Source: Candidatus Koribacter versatilis Ellin345 (lineage in GTDB: Bacteria; Acidobacteriota; Terriglobia; Terriglobales; Acidobacteriaceae). Taken from it: a DNA stretch of 64,000 bases. The position numbers and the translations under genes are program-made. Where the stretch lies: positions 620,001-684,000 of the forward strand of contig NC_008009.1 in the NCBI RefSeq assembly GCF_000014005.1, read 5' to 3'. Positions 7,350 through 18,531 of the stretch are shown one piece after another (the stretch's first letter is position 1; each line of letters opens with the position of its first letter). Below the pieces are notes generated by a model, which saw nothing but the letters and a program-made list of their open reading frames with translations, was not told where the DNA came from and ran no database searches.

Positions 7350-9124
7350 TGTCGGCCAACGGTTGGTTCCAAATCCTGTTGTTTCTCGGATTGATCCTCG
7401 CGGTCACGAAGCCACTCGGTGTCTTCATGGCGCGGGTCTTCAACCGAGAGCGTACGTTTCTCGATCCGGTATTGCGACCCATTGAACGGCTGATCTATCG
7501 CTGTACCGCGGTGGACGAATCGCAAGAGATGAAATGGACCGAGTACGCCATCGCTATGCTGCTGTTCAGCGCGGTCTCGATGCTCATGCTCTACATCATG
7601 CAGCGCGTGCAACTTCATCTGCCATTCAACCCGCAGAAATTCGGCGCCGTCGATCCCGCACACCTGGCGTTCAATACTGCGGCGTCTTTCACCACGAATA
7701 CCAACTGGCAAGCGTATAGCGGCGAAGCGGTGATGAGTTACTTCACGCAGATGGCGGGTCTGGCGTACCACAACTTCATGTCTGCCGCTGTGGGCATCGC
7801 GATTGCGATTGCGTTCATTCGCGGCATCGCGCGTCGGCAGTCGGAAACGATTGGCAATTTCTGGGTTGATATGACGCGTGCGGTGCTGTGGGTACTGTTG
7901 CCCTTCTGCATCATGGGTGCACTGGCGCTGGTTTCGCAGGGCGTGGTGCAGAACCTCAAACCGTACGACACGGTGAAACTTGTGGAGCCGCAGCAGGTCA
8001 CAACCACCGGTGCCGACGGAAAGTCGAGCACGCAAACGATCACCACGCAGACCATCGCCCAGGGGCCGGTTGCTTCGCAGGAAATCATCAAGGAGTGGGG
8101 CACCAACGGTGGTGGTTTCTTCAATGCCAACAGCTCGCATCCGTATGAAAACCCGACGCCGCTTTCGAACCTGATCGAGATGTTCTCGATCTTCGCGATC
8201 TCCGCGGGACTCACCTACACGCTGGGCCGTATGACAGGTTCACAGCGCCACGGTTGGGCCGTGTGGGGCGCGATGGCTGCACTCTTCCTCGTTGGAGTGA
8301 GTGTTGTTTACTGGGCGGAAGCCAGCGGCAATCCTCTGCTCGCCGGGGTTGATCAGCACACGAGCGCGATGCAAGCCGGCGGCAACATGGAGGGCAAGGA
8401 AGTTCGCTTCGGCATCGCGAACACCGCGCTCTTTGCCACCATCACCACCGATGCAAGCTGCGGCGCCATCAATGGATGGCACGATTCGTTCACGCCACTT
8501 GGTGGCATGGTGCCGCTCGTAAACATCATGCTGAGCGAAGTGATCTTCGGCGGCGTGGGAGCGGGAATGTACGGCATGCTGATTTATATCGTGCTCGCGG
8601 TGTTCATTGCGGGCTTGATGGTCGGACGCACTCCGGAATATCTCGGGAAAAAGATCGAAGCCTACGACGTGAAGATGGCAATGCTGGTTGCACTCATCTT
8701 CCCGCTCATCATCCTGGTTTTCTCTGCAATTTCCAGCGTCAAAACATTTGGCACGGGCAGCATTCTTAACCCCGGTCCACATGGCTTGTCGGAGATTCTC
8801 TATGCGTTTGTATCCGGTACGGGCAATAACGGGTCCGCATTTGGTGGCCTCACGGTAAACACGCCCTGGTACGACGTCGCTATCGGCATCGCGATGCTTG
8901 GTGGGCGTTTCCTGATGATCATTCCGATGCTGGCGATTGCCGGCAATCTGGCGAAGAAGAAATACGTACCGGCATCTGCTGGAACTTTCCCGGTCACAAC
9001 GCCTTTGTTCTCGGTGTTGCTGATCGGCACCATCATCATCATCGGCGCGCTGACGTTCTTCCCAGCACTCAGTCTTGGGCCCATCCTGGAGCACCTCCAG
9101 ATGCATGCCGGAAAGGCGTTCTAG
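7349..9124 (+). CDS. kdpA: KdpA, K+-channel-like subunit
   Basis: 591 aa from the ATG that overlaps the kdpF stop; the longer frame from 7292 is excluded because it covers kdpF. It has about ten hydrophobic helices. The four pore-loop regions of the SKT family can be recognised around [37 protein letters not shown] and [12 protein letters not shown]. KdpA selects and takes up K+ before handing it to KdpB. Length agrees with the family (about 560-600). It is followed after 2 bp by kdpB. Confidence 0.97.
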   Translation: MSANGWFQILLFLGLILAVTKPLGVFMARVFNRERTFLDPVLRPIERLIYRCTAVDESQEMKWTEYAIAMLLFSAVSMLMLYIMQRVQLHLPFNPQKFGAVDPAHLAFNTAASFTTNTNWQAYSGEAVMSYFTQMAGLAYHNFMSAAVGIAIAIAFIRGIARRQSETIGNFWVDMTRAVLWVLLPFCIMGALALVSQGVVQNLKPYDTVKLVEPQQVTTTGADGKSSTQTITTQTIAQGPVASQEIIKEWGTNGGGFFNANSSHPYENPTPLSNLIEMFSIFAISAGLTYTLGRMTGSQRHGWAVWGAMAALFLVGVSVVYWAEASGNPLLAGVDQHTSAMQAGGNMEGKEVRFGIANTALFATITTDASCGAINGWHDSFTPLGGMVPLVNIMLSEVIFGGVGAGMYGMLIYIVLAVFIAGLMVGRTPEYLGKKIEAYDVKMAMLVALIFPLIILVFSAISSVKTFGTGSILNPGPHGLSEILYAFVSGTGNNGSAFGGLTVNTPWYDVAIGIAMLGGRFLMIIPMLAIAGNLAKKKYVPASAGTFPVTTPLFSVLLIGTIIIIGALTFFPALSLGPILEHLQMHAGKAF

Positions 9125-9126
9125 TC

Positions 9127-11160
9127 ATGTCCCCAACCCAACGCAAATCGCTCTGGGACCCGAAGATCGTACGTCGCGCCTCGCTTGAGGCACTGATCAA
9201 GCTCAACCCGAAGAAGATGACGGGCAATCCCGTGATGTTCGTCGTGGAAGTTGGCAGCGTGATCACTACGGCGCTGCTCGTCGTTCATCCGCACACGGCG
9301 TTCAAGTTCAATCTGCAAATCACATTGTGGTTGTGGTTCACCGTGCTCTTTGCGAACTTTGCGGAAGCGATGGCGGAAGGGCGCGGGAAAGCGCAGGCCG
9401 ATACGCTCCGCAAAGCCCGGAGCGAAACCATCGCGCATCGCTTGCTGCCGAACGGCAACACCGAAGAGATCGCAAGCTCGAAGCTGCGAGCCAACGACAT
9501 CGTCCTTGTCGTCGCCGGCCAGATGATCCCTGGCGATGGAGAGATCATCGAGGGTGTCGCCTCGGTTGACGAGTCAGCGATCACGGGTGAATCCGCGCCG
9601 GTCATTCGCGAATCTGGTGGCGATCGCTCGGCGGTTACTGGCGGCACACGTGTCCTCTCCGATCAGATCAAGGTGAAGATTACGTCGAACCCCGGTGAGA
9701 CTTTCCTCGATCGCATGATCGCGCTGGTGGAAGGCGCAGAGCGTCAGAAGACGCCGAACGAGATCGCGCTTAACATCCTGCTTGCAGGATTGACGATCAT
9801 CTTCTTGCTCGCGGTCGTCACGTTGCAGCCGTTCGCGATCTACTCCGGAGCGCAGCAGACGATCTTCGTCCTTGTCTCGTTGCTCGTTTGCCTTATCCCG
9901 ACAACGATCGGCGGATTGCTCTCCGCAATCGGCATCGCCGGCATGGATCGCCTGGTGCAGCACAATGTGCTTGCAATGTCGGGGCGCGCGGTGGAAGCCG
10001 CGGGTGACGTGAACACTCTGCTACTCGACAAGACCGGCACGATCACGCTGGGAAATCGCCAGGCGTCGAAGTTCATGCCGGCGCCCGGTGTGACCGAAGC
10101 CGAACTTGCCGATGCGGCGCAGCTCTCCTCGCTCGCCGACGAAACTCCCGAGGGGCGTTCCATCGTGGTGCTCGCGAAAGAGAAGTACAATCTTCGCGGT
10201 CGCGAGCTCGGCAATCACGAAGCACACTTCGTTCCGTTCACGGCACAAACCCGCATGTCGGGCGTGAATCTCAATGGTTTCGAGATCCGCAAGGGTTCGG
10301 TGGACGCCATCGAGCGTTATCTCGTCGACAACTCCAAGCCCATTCCTGATGAGGTAAAGGCCACGGTCGAGCAGGTTGCGCGTACCGGCGGCACGCCACT
10401 GGTTGTTGCGGAGCGAAGCCGTGGCGCACTTGGCGTAATCGAGCTGAAGGACATCGTTAAGGGCGGCATGCGCGAGCGCTTCGATCAACTCCGTGCCATG
10501 GGCATTCGCACCGTGATGATCACCGGCGACAATCCGCTTACCGCCGCTGCAATTGCGCGGGAAGCTGGTGTGGATGACTTCCTGGCGCAGGCCACGCCGA
10601 AAGACAAAATGGACCTCATCCGCAAAGAACAGGCTGACGGCAAACTCGTGGCGATGACCGGCGACGGCACCAACGATGCGCCCGCGCTTGCGCAAGCTGA
10701 TGTTGGCGTTGCCATGAACACTGGCACGCAAGCTGCGAAAGAAGCCGGCAACATGGTGGACCTCGATTCGAACCCGACAAAGCTGATCGAAGTCGTCGAG
10801 ATCGGCAAGCAATTGTTGATGACCCGCGGCGCCCTGACGACGTTCTCCATCGCGAATGACGTCGCAAAATACTTTGCCATTATTCCCGCGATGTTTGCCG
10901 CAACCTTCCCAGTGCTTCAGGCCCTGAACGTCATGCGTCTCAAGACGCCGGAATCGGCAATTCTTTCGGCCGTGATTTTCAACGCGATCATCATCATCGC
11001 GCTCATCCCGCTAGCACTGCGTGGCATCAAGTACCGCCCCATGGGCGCTGCGGCCATGCTACGCAGAAACCTGGTGATCTACGGTGTGGGCGGCGTAATT
11101 GTTCCGTTCATCGGAATCAAGCTCATCGACATGCTCATTACTGCAGCGCGTTTGGCATAG
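9127..11160 (+). CDS. kdpB: KdpB, P-type ATPase catalytic subunit
   Basis: 677 aa. All P-type ATPase signatures are present: TGES in the actuator domain ([12 protein letters not shown]), the phosphorylated Asp at residue 301 in [17 protein letters not shown], and the hinge [16 protein letters not shown]. It is the class IA pump that hydrolyses ATP to drive K+ through KdpA. It sits between kdpA (2 bp away) and kdpC (7 bp away) in one operon. Confidence 0.97.
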   Translation: MSPTQRKSLWDPKIVRRASLEALIKLNPKKMTGNPVMFVVEVGSVITTALLVVHPHTAFKFNLQITLWLWFTVLFANFAEAMAEGRGKAQADTLRKARSETIAHRLLPNGNTEEIASSKLRANDIVLVVAGQMIPGDGEIIEGVASVDESAITGESAPVIRESGGDRSAVTGGTRVLSDQIKVKITSNPGETFLDRMIALVEGAERQKTPNEIALNILLAGLTIIFLLAVVTLQPFAIYSGAQQTIFVLVSLLVCLIPTTIGGLLSAIGIAGMDRLVQHNVLAMSGRAVEAAGDVNTLLLDKTGTITLGNRQASKFMPAPGVTEAELADAAQLSSLADETPEGRSIVVLAKEKYNLRGRELGNHEAHFVPFTAQTRMSGVNLNGFEIRKGSVDAIERYLVDNSKPIPDEVKATVEQVARTGGTPLVVAERSRGALGVIELKDIVKGGMRERFDQLRAMGIRTVMITGDNPLTAAAIAREAGVDDFLAQATPKDKMDLIRKEQADGKLVAMTGDGTNDAPALAQADVGVAMNTGTQAAKEAGNMVDLDSNPTKLIEVVEIGKQLLMTRGALTTFSIANDVAKYFAIIPAMFAATFPVLQALNVMRLKTPESAILSAVIFNAIIIIALIPLALRGIKYRPMGAAAMLRRNLVIYGVGGVIVPFIGIKLIDMLITAARLA

Positions 11161-11167
11161 GTGCACC

Positions 11168-11749
11168 ATGAAAAAGAACCTCATCACCTCCGTACTCATG
11201 ACCGTCGTGACCACCGTGTTACTCGGCCTCGTTTATCCGTTACTTATCACCGGCTTGGCGCAGGTTTTCTTCAAGGACAAAGCCAACGGCCAGATCATCA
11301 GCGCGAACGGCCACGCGATCGGCTCGCGCATCATCGGGCAGCCATTCACGGGCCCCGCCTATTTTCACTCGCGTCCGTCTGCCGCAGGTAATGGCTACGA
11401 TGCTTCGAACTCCGGCGGCACGAACCTCGGCCCAACGAATCAGAAACTCGTAGATCGCGTGAAACAGGATGTCTCCGCACTGCAGCCTGAAGCGAACGGC
11501 AAGCCGATTCCGGTGGACATGATCACGACATCCGCGTCAGGACTCGATCCGCACGTCACGCCTGCGAATGCCGAATTTCAAGTTGCTCGTGTCGCGCGGG
11601 AGCGCGGGATGAGTGAAACCCAGCTGCGGCAACTCGTCGCCAGGCACACGGAAGGGCGCCAAGTCGGTTTCCTTGGCGAGCCGCGCGTCAATGTTCTCGA
11701 ACTTAATCTCGATCTCGACGGTACTCAGCCGATGCCCACGCCAAGGTAA
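11168..11749 (+). CDS. kdpC: KdpC, K+-transporting ATPase subunit C
   Basis: 193 aa from ATG at 11168 (MKKNLITSVLMT). There is one N-terminal membrane helix and a periplasmic domain with the family segments GSRIIGQPF, PAYFHSRPSAAG and TSASGLDPH. It stabilises the KdpB-nucleotide complex. It is the last structural kdp gene; the open frame starting at 11099 lies inside kdpB and was not used. Confidence 0.96.
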   Translation: MKKNLITSVLMTVVTTVLLGLVYPLLITGLAQVFFKDKANGQIISANGHAIGSRIIGQPFTGPAYFHSRPSAAGNGYDASNSGGTNLGPTNQKLVDRVKQDVSALQPEANGKPIPVDMITTSASGLDPHVTPANAEFQVARVARERGMSETQLRQLVARHTEGRQVGFLGEPRVNVLELNLDLDGTQPMPTPR

Positions 11750-11849
11750 GACAGCAGCGTCTGCCGGAATTCTGTCCCGAAGTACTGGTTCGCACCAATT
11801 AAATACTGGTTATCTCAACCCTCGATCTGATCGAAAGGGATAGGCATCG

Positions 11850-12542
11850 ATGCGCGTTTATCGAATCTTGCAATTGTTTGTGTGTGTCGCAATCCTGACC
11901 TTCTGTGTTCACGCCCAAGAGACCGTCTTCAATGTTCCCAGCGGCGACATCCTTGATCGCAGCAAAGTCTATGGCGAGTTGGATTTTGGTTATATGCATT
12001 CCACTGGCATCGCCAGCTTCACCCCGCGCGTGGTGGCCGGTATGGGGCATCGCATCGAAGTCGGCGTCAACTTCAACGGTCTGAACAATTCTGACTTTCC
12101 GCAACTCATCCTCTCGCCCACCATCAAGTGGAAGGCCTATGACGGCGGCAAGAATGGCTGGTCGTTTATGGTCGGCGACAATCTCTTCTTCCCGGCCTAC
12201 AACAAGACGTACGATGCCGGCAATTACGTGTATGCAGAGTTTGTGAAGACCTGGCACAGCGGCACGCGCGCCACCTTCGGCGGCTACCACTTCACCGCGG
12301 ACGTCGTCTCGTCCGGTCAGCGGGCCGGTGGGCAATTTGCGTTCGAGCAGCCGATTAACAAACGTCTTACGGCCGCGGTGGATTGGTATACGGGGGCCCA
12401 GTCGTTGGGCTACGTCACGCCCGGCGCGGTGGTGAAAGTCACTTCGAAGCTCACGTGGTACGCCTCGTATCAGATCGGCAACTCCGGCGTTTCCCAGGGC
12501 AATCACCAGTTCCTTACTGAACTCGGCTGGAATTTCAATTAG
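11850..12542 (+). CDS. Putative outer-membrane beta-barrel protein
   Basis: 230 aa with a signal peptide (hydrophobic stretch, then HAQETVF at about residue 24). The mature part alternates hydrophobic and polar residues with aromatic girdles (GELDFGYMHS, MGHRIEVGVNFNG, WYASYQIGNSG) and ends in LGWNFN, like a barrel's final strand. It starts 100 bp after kdpC on the same strand, so it may be co-expressed with the K+ pump and let ions cross the outer membrane, but that role is only inferred from position. Its 3' end overlaps the convergent GH92 gene by 8 bp. Confidence 0.7.
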   Translation: MRVYRILQLFVCVAILTFCVHAQETVFNVPSGDILDRSKVYGELDFGYMHSTGIASFTPRVVAGMGHRIEVGVNFNGLNNSDFPQLILSPTIKWKAYDGGKNGWSFMVGDNLFFPAYNKTYDAGNYVYAEFVKTWHSGTRATFGGYHFTADVVSSGQRAGGQFAFEQPINKRLTAAVDWYTGAQSLGYVTPGAVVKVTSKLTWYASYQIGNSGVSQGNHQFLTELGWNFN

Positions 12543-14850
12543 CCGGAGGGAGTCCAGGCGGTAGCGTGCTATCCGTTTTTCCGAACTGCGGACTCGGCGC
12601 GCCGCCCATCGTGAAGACGATCGTTCCACCATGCGCAATATCGGCATGGCGGAACCAGATCTTGTCATATGGCTCACCGTTCAGGGTGATGGACTGAATG
12701 TACACATCGGCTGGCGATGTGCGCTTCACCTCGATCCGCAGAATTGTTTTGTCGCGCAACTGAATCTCAGCGCGGTCAAACAACGGTGAGCCGAATACGT
12801 AGTTGCCACTTACGGGATCCACAGCGTAGAAGCCGAGCGCGCTCATGACGTACCAGGCGGACATTTGCCCGCAATCCTCATTGCCGGCGAGTCCGTTGGG
12901 CTGATTGTCATATTCCATTTCGAGTAGCCGCCGGACGAGCGCCTGCGTTTTCTGAGGCGCCGACGCGTAGCAATACAGGTATGCCATGTGATGGCAAGGC
13001 TCGTTGCCATGCGCGTACTGGCCGACCATACCGGCGATGTCGGGTGGCGCGTCGGGAGGAAGCTGCGAGTTCTCCGTAAAGAGTTTGTCGAGTTTAGCGA
13101 CGAATGCTTTGCGTCCGCCGAACAGCTCCATGTAGCCGCCGACGTCGTGTTGCACGGTGAACGTTGTCTGCCATGGATCGGACTCGGTGTAATCGCGCCA
13201 TTGTTTGGAGTGGCCCATCTCGTTCGACGTGAACGGCTCAGACCACTCGCCGTTTTCCAGCTTCGGTCGAATGAAGCCGACGCTCTTGTCGAAGAGGTGC
13301 CGATAATTGTGCATGCGTTGTAACAGTAGCTTTTCATCGGCAGACGCGCCGGCCGCGCGTGCAATTTGTGCCACCGCCCAGTCGTTATACGAGTACTCGA
13401 CCTGCTTGCTACACGACTCTTCTTCCTTGTCGCATGGGATGTAGCCGAGCTTCCGATAGTAGGGCATGCCGCGATAATCATCGTCCATCGCGCGGCGACG
13501 CATTGCGGGATAACATTTCGCGAAATCGATGCCGCTGAACCCTTTGACATACGCTTCCGCAATCACCGATGCCGAGTGATAGCCGGTCATGGTTCCGGTT
13601 TCCTTCGCTTGCAGCGGCCACACCGGCGGCCCGGCGGGACTCTCTTCGCACATCCTAATCAGACAATTCACGAAATCAGGCACCCGGTCGGCGAGCGCCA
13701 GCGTATAGAGCGGATGCGCCGCGCGAAATGTGTCCCACAACGAAAACGTACTGTAGTTGTGCGCGCCCTTTGAGAGTTGATGGACCTTGCCATCCATGCC
13801 GCGGTATTGCCCATCCACGTCATCGAAAAGCGTGGGCGCGACCATGGTGTGGTAGAGGCTTGTATAAAAGATCTCGCGTTGCCGCGCATCCTTGGTCTCA
13901 ATGCGGATCCGCGCGAGCGACTTCCTCCACGATTCATGCGCCGTGCGGCGAACGCCGTCGAAATCCCAGCTCGGAATCTCGCTCTCGAGATTTTTAAGGG
14001 CGCCTTCTGTACTGACCCCGCTTAGCGCCGTCTTGACGAAGATCGGCTTCCCGGCCGCAGTTTGATAGTGCACGAGCAGTTTGAGGATATTCCCTCGCGT
14101 TTCGCGACCATCCACTTTTTTGTCGTCGGAAAACAGTTCCACTGAAGCGAATGGTTTCGAAAATTTCATCGCGAAGTACAGCTCGCGGCCTGTGGCCCAT
14201 CCGTTGATCGAGCGCCCGCCGACGATCGTATCGGGCCCTGTAACTTTCAACTCCGCCCACTCGATGACCTTCGGATCGATACCGATCACGTGCGCGAGAT
14301 CGAGGATGAAGTGACTCGAGTCGCTCGCTGGGAAGGTGTACTTGTGCATGCCCACGCGTTCCGTGGCGGTGAGTTCAGCGCGGATGTTGTAGTCGCGCAG
14401 AAGCACGGAGTAGTAGCCGGGTGTCGCGGTTTCATCCGCGTGGCTGAAGCGTGAGCGATAGCCTTCGCCGGGATTTTCGCGCGAGCCAGGCACCAGCTTC
14501 GCGGAGCCGGTGCCAGGCATGAGCAGGAAGTCGAGCATGTCGGCAGCGCCTGTTCCACTCAGGTGTGTATGGCTGAAGCCCATGATCGAGGCGTCGGAAT
14601 GGTGATATCCGGAACACCAGTCCCAGCCGTCGTTATAGGTGTCTGGGCTGAGCTGCACCATGCCAAAGGGAACTGTCGCGCCGGGATATGTATGCCCGTG
14701 GCCGCCGGTGCCAATGAAAATGTTTACGAAGCGGGTGAGGTCATCATCAGAAGATTTGGGAGCGCTGCTTTGTGCCATCAGCGGCAAATCAGGCGTGCGA
14801 AGAAAGGGAAGCAGTGAGAGTCCGCGCAGGAAGGTTCTTCGATCGAACAA
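12535..14850 (-). CDS. GH92 family alpha-mannosidase, secreted
   Basis: 771 aa. A twin-arginine signal peptide (DRRTFLRGLSLLPF) leads the protein. The GH92 N-terminal signature NIFIGTGGHGHTYPGATVPF is at about residues 43-62, followed by FSHTHLSGTGAAD. In the C-terminal half EDCGQMSAWYVMSALGFY carries the acidic catalytic region of the family. GH92 enzymes are Ca-dependent exo-alpha-mannosidases (usually alpha-1,2) that trim N-glycan-like mannans with inversion. Length matches the family. It is not adjacent to other mannan genes. Confidence 0.93.
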   Translation of the reverse strand: MFDRRTFLRGLSLLPFLRTPDLPLMAQSSAPKSSDDDLTRFVNIFIGTGGHGHTYPGATVPFGMVQLSPDTYNDGWDWCSGYHHSDASIMGFSHTHLSGTGAADMLDFLLMPGTGSAKLVPGSRENPGEGYRSRFSHADETATPGYYSVLLRDYNIRAELTATERVGMHKYTFPASDSSHFILDLAHVIGIDPKVIEWAELKVTGPDTIVGGRSINGWATGRELYFAMKFSKPFASVELFSDDKKVDGRETRGNILKLLVHYQTAAGKPIFVKTALSGVSTEGALKNLESEIPSWDFDGVRRTAHESWRKSLARIRIETKDARQREIFYTSLYHTMVAPTLFDDVDGQYRGMDGKVHQLSKGAHNYSTFSLWDTFRAAHPLYTLALADRVPDFVNCLIRMCEESPAGPPVWPLQAKETGTMTGYHSASVIAEAYVKGFSGIDFAKCYPAMRRRAMDDDYRGMPYYRKLGYIPCDKEEESCSKQVEYSYNDWAVAQIARAAGASADEKLLLQRMHNYRHLFDKSVGFIRPKLENGEWSEPFTSNEMGHSKQWRDYTESDPWQTTFTVQHDVGGYMELFGGRKAFVAKLDKLFTENSQLPPDAPPDIAGMVGQYAHGNEPCHHMAYLYCYASAPQKTQALVRRLLEMEYDNQPNGLAGNEDCGQMSAWYVMSALGFYAVDPVSGNYVFGSPLFDRAEIQLRDKTILRIEVKRTSPADVYIQSITLNGEPYDKIWFRHADIAHGGTIVFTMGGAPSPQFGKTDSTLPPGLPPAN

Positions 14851-14946
14851 GGGGCCTCCGGGATCGGTGCTGGACGAGCGTCCGGCAATTGGCGGCTACC
14901 ATCTTACGGATTCATGACGGTTGTGAATAGGAGTGGCAGCAAGAAA

Positions 14947-14969
14947 GGCCCGAGTGTAGGACTCGGGCC
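14947..14969 (-). terminator. Intrinsic terminator after the VPS10-like gene
   Basis: Perfect 8-bp stem GGCCCGAG/CTCGGGCC with a 7-base loop. On the minus strand it is followed by TTTCTT. It starts 18 bp past the stop at 14987. Confidence 0.75.
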
Positions 14970-14986
14970 TCGAACGATGCACGGAA

Positions 14987-17900
14987 CTATTTTGTCCAGT
15001 TTGGAACCGCGCCGGGCGTCCAGGGTGCCCCTGCCGCGTTCATCTGTTTCTGCAGGTTCGCGAAATCAACCTCGACCAGTTGGTGCAGTTTCGCGAGCGT
15101 GGTTGTGAACTCGTCGGCTGTAACCTCGTAGGCATCCAGGTCGGTTTGGGTTGGTTTCACGATTGCGAATCGCGTGTCCCCCATCACACTCTCCACGCGA
15201 TCGCTGATGGAAGCCAACGTGTTCTCGTTTCGCGCCCGCAAAACATTGTCGCCGCGCAGCGTTCGCAGTAGATCGTTCGTCTGCTGCGTGAGCCGATCGG
15301 CTGACTCAGTCAAACTCCGGTCCGCACCAGGCGCTAGTTTCAGCGCTTCGTGTACCTCCCTGAGATGCGCCTTTAGCTCATCGGCAGACTTCGCTGCACC
15401 CTGGACCGCCCCGTAGAGTTTGCCCAACTTTTGTTGGAAGTCGGTGAGTGCCTTCCGGTCGACGTCCGGCATTTTGTTTACGCCATCAGCGAAAACTTCA
15501 AACGTCTGCGGCTCGCCGAGTTCAGTCGTCACGCCGCGGATGCGCTGAGCCAATCGGACCGTATACGTCCCGGGCATCACGACTGCGCTGTTCGGAATGT
15601 TGAAGCCTTCGTCCTCTTCCCCACGCGGCTGCGGAAGCGTTGGCTCGGAATAGTGGAAGTCCCACGCGACGCGGTGCATCCCGGGCGCATTTTCGCCCTC
15701 GATACGACGGACTGCGTTTCCGGCCGCGTCGTACACGGTAAGGAACACTTGCGGCGCGGATTCTTCGGCTTCAGTGCGCAATTCGTCGTTGCTCGGATAC
15801 TTAAAGGACTGCTTGTTTTTCTCCGCGTCTTTCTCAGCTGCCTGCCGCTGCTCCTTCAAGCTCTTGGATTTCTCTTTGAGGTAGTAAGTGAACGTCACGC
15901 CATACGGCGGATTCGGCGCGGTGTAGAACGACTCACCTTGTGTCGCCTTGCCATCACCTCCCAAAAGGAAACTCGGCAGGTACAGCATCGTGCGTCGTGG
16001 CGGGAAGAGCAGAGCGGGCTTGCCGACTTTCTCCGCCGACATCCCGCGCAGCGGCGAGATGTCGTCAAGGACGTAGAAGCCGCGCCCGAAGCTCGCCAGC
16101 GCGAGATCGCCTTCTCGCTGCTGGATGACCGCGTCGTGAATCGATGTCGTCGGCATGTCGCCAGTGAGCTTGATCCACTTCGCGCCGCCGTTCGAGGAGA
16201 AGAAGACGCCAAACTCAGTTCCGACGAACAGCAGGTTGCGGTCAATGGAGTCTTCGGCGATCGCCATCACCTGTCCGCGCTCCGGCAAATTTGCGACGAG
16301 AGATGCCCACGTCTTTCCAGCATCCGTAGACTTCAACAAATACGGCTTGAAATCGGAATTCTTGTGATTATCGAACGCCGCGTAAACGGTGTTTACATCG
16401 AATCGCGACGCGATCAACCGGCTGACGTAGCTGTTGTCTGGCACGCCGATGAAGTGATCGAATTTCGTCCATGAGCCGCCGCCATCATGGGTGACGTGAA
16501 TGAGTCCGTCATCGCTGCCTGCATAGAGCAAGTTTTCGTCTTTAGGCGATTCAGCGAACGCGACGATGTTCCCGTAGAACTCAGTTGACGCATTCTTTGC
16601 CACCGCGTCCGGGCCCCAAACCTTGCCCATCACTGGCAGCGTGTTGCGATCAATTTGTCGGCTCAGATCAGGGCTGATGAATCGCCAGGTATCGCCGCGA
16701 TCATCGGAGCGATAGATCCGGTTAGCCGCGAAGTACAAACGTGTGTGCTGATGGAACGAAACGTAGATCGGAGAATCCCAGTTCCAGCGGTTGGGCGGTC
16801 CGTCTTTCGGATCTTGCGGTTGAACGCCGACGAAGTTGCCGGTTGCGCGATCGAAGCGAATCAGTCCGCCATTCTGTGACTCTGCGTACACCGTGTTTGG
16901 ATCGGCGGGATCTACCTGCGAACGGAAGCCATCGCCGCCGGCTGTCATGAACCAGTCGGTGTTGATGATCCCGGACGCGCTGCGCGTGCGCGCCGGGCCT
17001 CCCATGCTCTGGTTGTCCTGCGTGCCGCCGTACACGTAGTAGAACGGCTCGGAGTTATCGACGGCTACGTCGTACATCTGTGCGAGCGGGAGATTGGCCT
17101 TGTAGTTCCAGGTCTCGGCGCGGTCCCACGATTCATACACGCCACCATCGCACCCGACGAGATAATGCCGCGTGTTATCGGGATCAATCCAGATCGCGTG
17201 ATTGTCTACGTGCTTGGACTTGGTTGGCAGCGGCTTCAATGTCTTCCCGCCGTCGTCACTGACCATGATCGCGAAGCCCATCTCATAAATGCGGTCGACG
17301 TTCTTGGGGTCGGCGACGATTTGCGCGTAGTACATCGCAGTGTTGTCGTACGGATTGCGCTTCTCCCATGAAGCGCCACGATCGCGTGAGCGGAAGATGC
17401 CGCCTTTGCCTTCGGCCGCTTCAACCGTGGCGTAGACAACGTTGTTGTCCACTGGCGAAATCGCAATGCCAATGCGCCCCATATCCACGCTCGGCAGCCC
17501 GTTCTTCAACTTGTTCCAAGTCGCACCCGCGTCGGTGGATTTGTAGAGCGCCGATTCAGGACCGCCATCAATCAGCGTCCACACGCGACGTTGGCGCTGG
17601 TACGCCGCGGCGTAAAGCACATCGGGATTCGATGGATCTTGTGCGACATCGGTCACGCCCGTGTTCTCGCTGATGATGAGCACGTTTTTCCACGTCTTAC
17701 CGCCGTCGGTGGTTTTGTAAAGCCCACGATCGCCGCCCGGTCCCCACAACGGGCCTTGCGCCGCGACATACACAACGTTGGAGTCGCGGGGATCGATCAC
17801 GATCCGGGCAATGTGCTCCGATTTCTCCAGTCCAACTTTCTTCCAACTCTTGCCGCCATCTTCACTCTTATAAAGACCGTCACCATAGCTCACACTGCGC

Positions 17901-18430
17901 TGCGAATTCAGTTCGCCCGTACCGACCCAGACGACGTTCGGATCTTTCGGATCGAGCGCGATCGCTCCAATCGAGAACGAGCCCTGGTCATCGAAGATCG
18001 GATCGTAGGTTGTGCCGGCATTCGTTGTCTTCCAAACTCCGCCGGAAGCAGAGGCCACGTAATACGTGCTCTTGTCGTTCGGATCCACGGCAAAAGCAAT
18101 CACGCGTCCCGAGAAAATTGCCGGTCCGATGTTGCGCAGCTTCAATCCGGCGAATGTGCCCTCCGAGAAAGGATCCGCGGGCTTCTTCGGTTCCTCCGTT
18201 TTGTTCTTTTCCGCAGCTTTTTTGTCGGACTGCTTCTTCTGGTCAGGTTTCGAAGCTGGGGGTGTGGTTGCAGCGACGTCGCTATCGCCCTTCTTCTTAC
18301 CTTTTTCTTTCGTGGTCTGGGCGGAAGTCGGAGAGGGAGTCGGCTGGGAATCCTGGGCCGAAATGAATGTTGTCGTGAATAGGAGTGATACGAGTGAAAG
18401 TGTGGTGAGTGAGCGCGAAAAGAGTGCCAC
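14987..18430 (-). CDS. Secreted sortilin/VPS10-type beta-propeller protein
   Basis: About 1147 aa from a GTG at 18430, chosen because AGGAGA lies 5-7 bases upstream and the reading then begins with a signal peptide (VALFSRSLTTLSL ... ISAQDSQ). A low-complexity Thr/Pro/Lys-rich linker follows. The bulk (about residues 85-800) is built of BNR/sortilin-like repeats: many copies of S.DGGKTW-type Asp-box motifs such as KSEDGGKSWKKV, KTTDGGKTWKNV and RSRDRGASWEKR. The C-terminal 300 residues are a coiled-coil-rich region with a beta-sandwich-like start. Proteins of this architecture are abundant in Acidobacteriota. They are often annotated as glycosyl hydrolases but have no proven activity; surface binding or peptidase-associated roles have been suggested. 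Confidence 0.88.
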   Translation of the reverse strand: MALFSRSLTTLSLVSLLFTTTFISAQDSQPTPSPTSAQTTKEKGKKKGDSDVAATTPPASKPDQKKQSDKKAAEKNKTEEPKKPADPFSEGTFAGLKLRNIGPAIFSGRVIAFAVDPNDKSTYYVASASGGVWKTTNAGTTYDPIFDDQGSFSIGAIALDPKDPNVVWVGTGELNSQRSVSYGDGLYKSEDGGKSWKKVGLEKSEHIARIVIDPRDSNVVYVAAQGPLWGPGGDRGLYKTTDGGKTWKNVLIISENTGVTDVAQDPSNPDVLYAAAYQRQRRVWTLIDGGPESALYKSTDAGATWNKLKNGLPSVDMGRIGIAISPVDNNVVYATVEAAEGKGGIFRSRDRGASWEKRNPYDNTAMYYAQIVADPKNVDRIYEMGFAIMVSDDGGKTLKPLPTKSKHVDNHAIWIDPDNTRHYLVGCDGGVYESWDRAETWNYKANLPLAQMYDVAVDNSEPFYYVYGGTQDNQSMGGPARTRSASGIINTDWFMTAGGDGFRSQVDPADPNTVYAESQNGGLIRFDRATGNFVGVQPQDPKDGPPNRWNWDSPIYVSFHQHTRLYFAANRIYRSDDRGDTWRFISPDLSRQIDRNTLPVMGKVWGPDAVAKNASTEFYGNIVAFAESPKDENLLYAGSDDGLIHVTHDGGGSWTKFDHFIGVPDNSYVSRLIASRFDVNTVYAAFDNHKNSDFKPYLLKSTDAGKTWASLVANLPERGQVMAIAEDSIDRNLLFVGTEFGVFFSSNGGAKWIKLTGDMPTTSIHDAVIQQREGDLALASFGRGFYVLDDISPLRGMSAEKVGKPALLFPPRRTMLYLPSFLLGGDGKATQGESFYTAPNPPYGVTFTYYLKEKSKSLKEQRQAAEKDAEKNKQSFKYPSNDELRTEAEESAPQVFLTVYDAAGNAVRRIEGENAPGMHRVAWDFHYSEPTLPQPRGEEDEGFNIPNSAVVMPGTYTVRLAQRIRGVTTELGEPQTFEVFADGVNKMPDVDRKALTDFQQKLGKLYGAVQGAAKSADELKAHLREVHEALKLAPGADRSLTESADRLTQQTNDLLRTLRGDNVLRARNENTLASISDRVESVMGDTRFAIVKPTQTDLDAYEVTADEFTTTLAKLHQLVEVDFANLQKQMNAAGAPWTPGAVPNWTK

Positions 18431-18531
18431 CGAGTCTCCTGCTTGAGTAGTCGTGCGAAGCGCTTGATTGCAGCGTTCTCTACAATTCACGAGAGTAGAA
18501 GAAATTGCAAGCTGCTCCCGACCGAGAAGAT

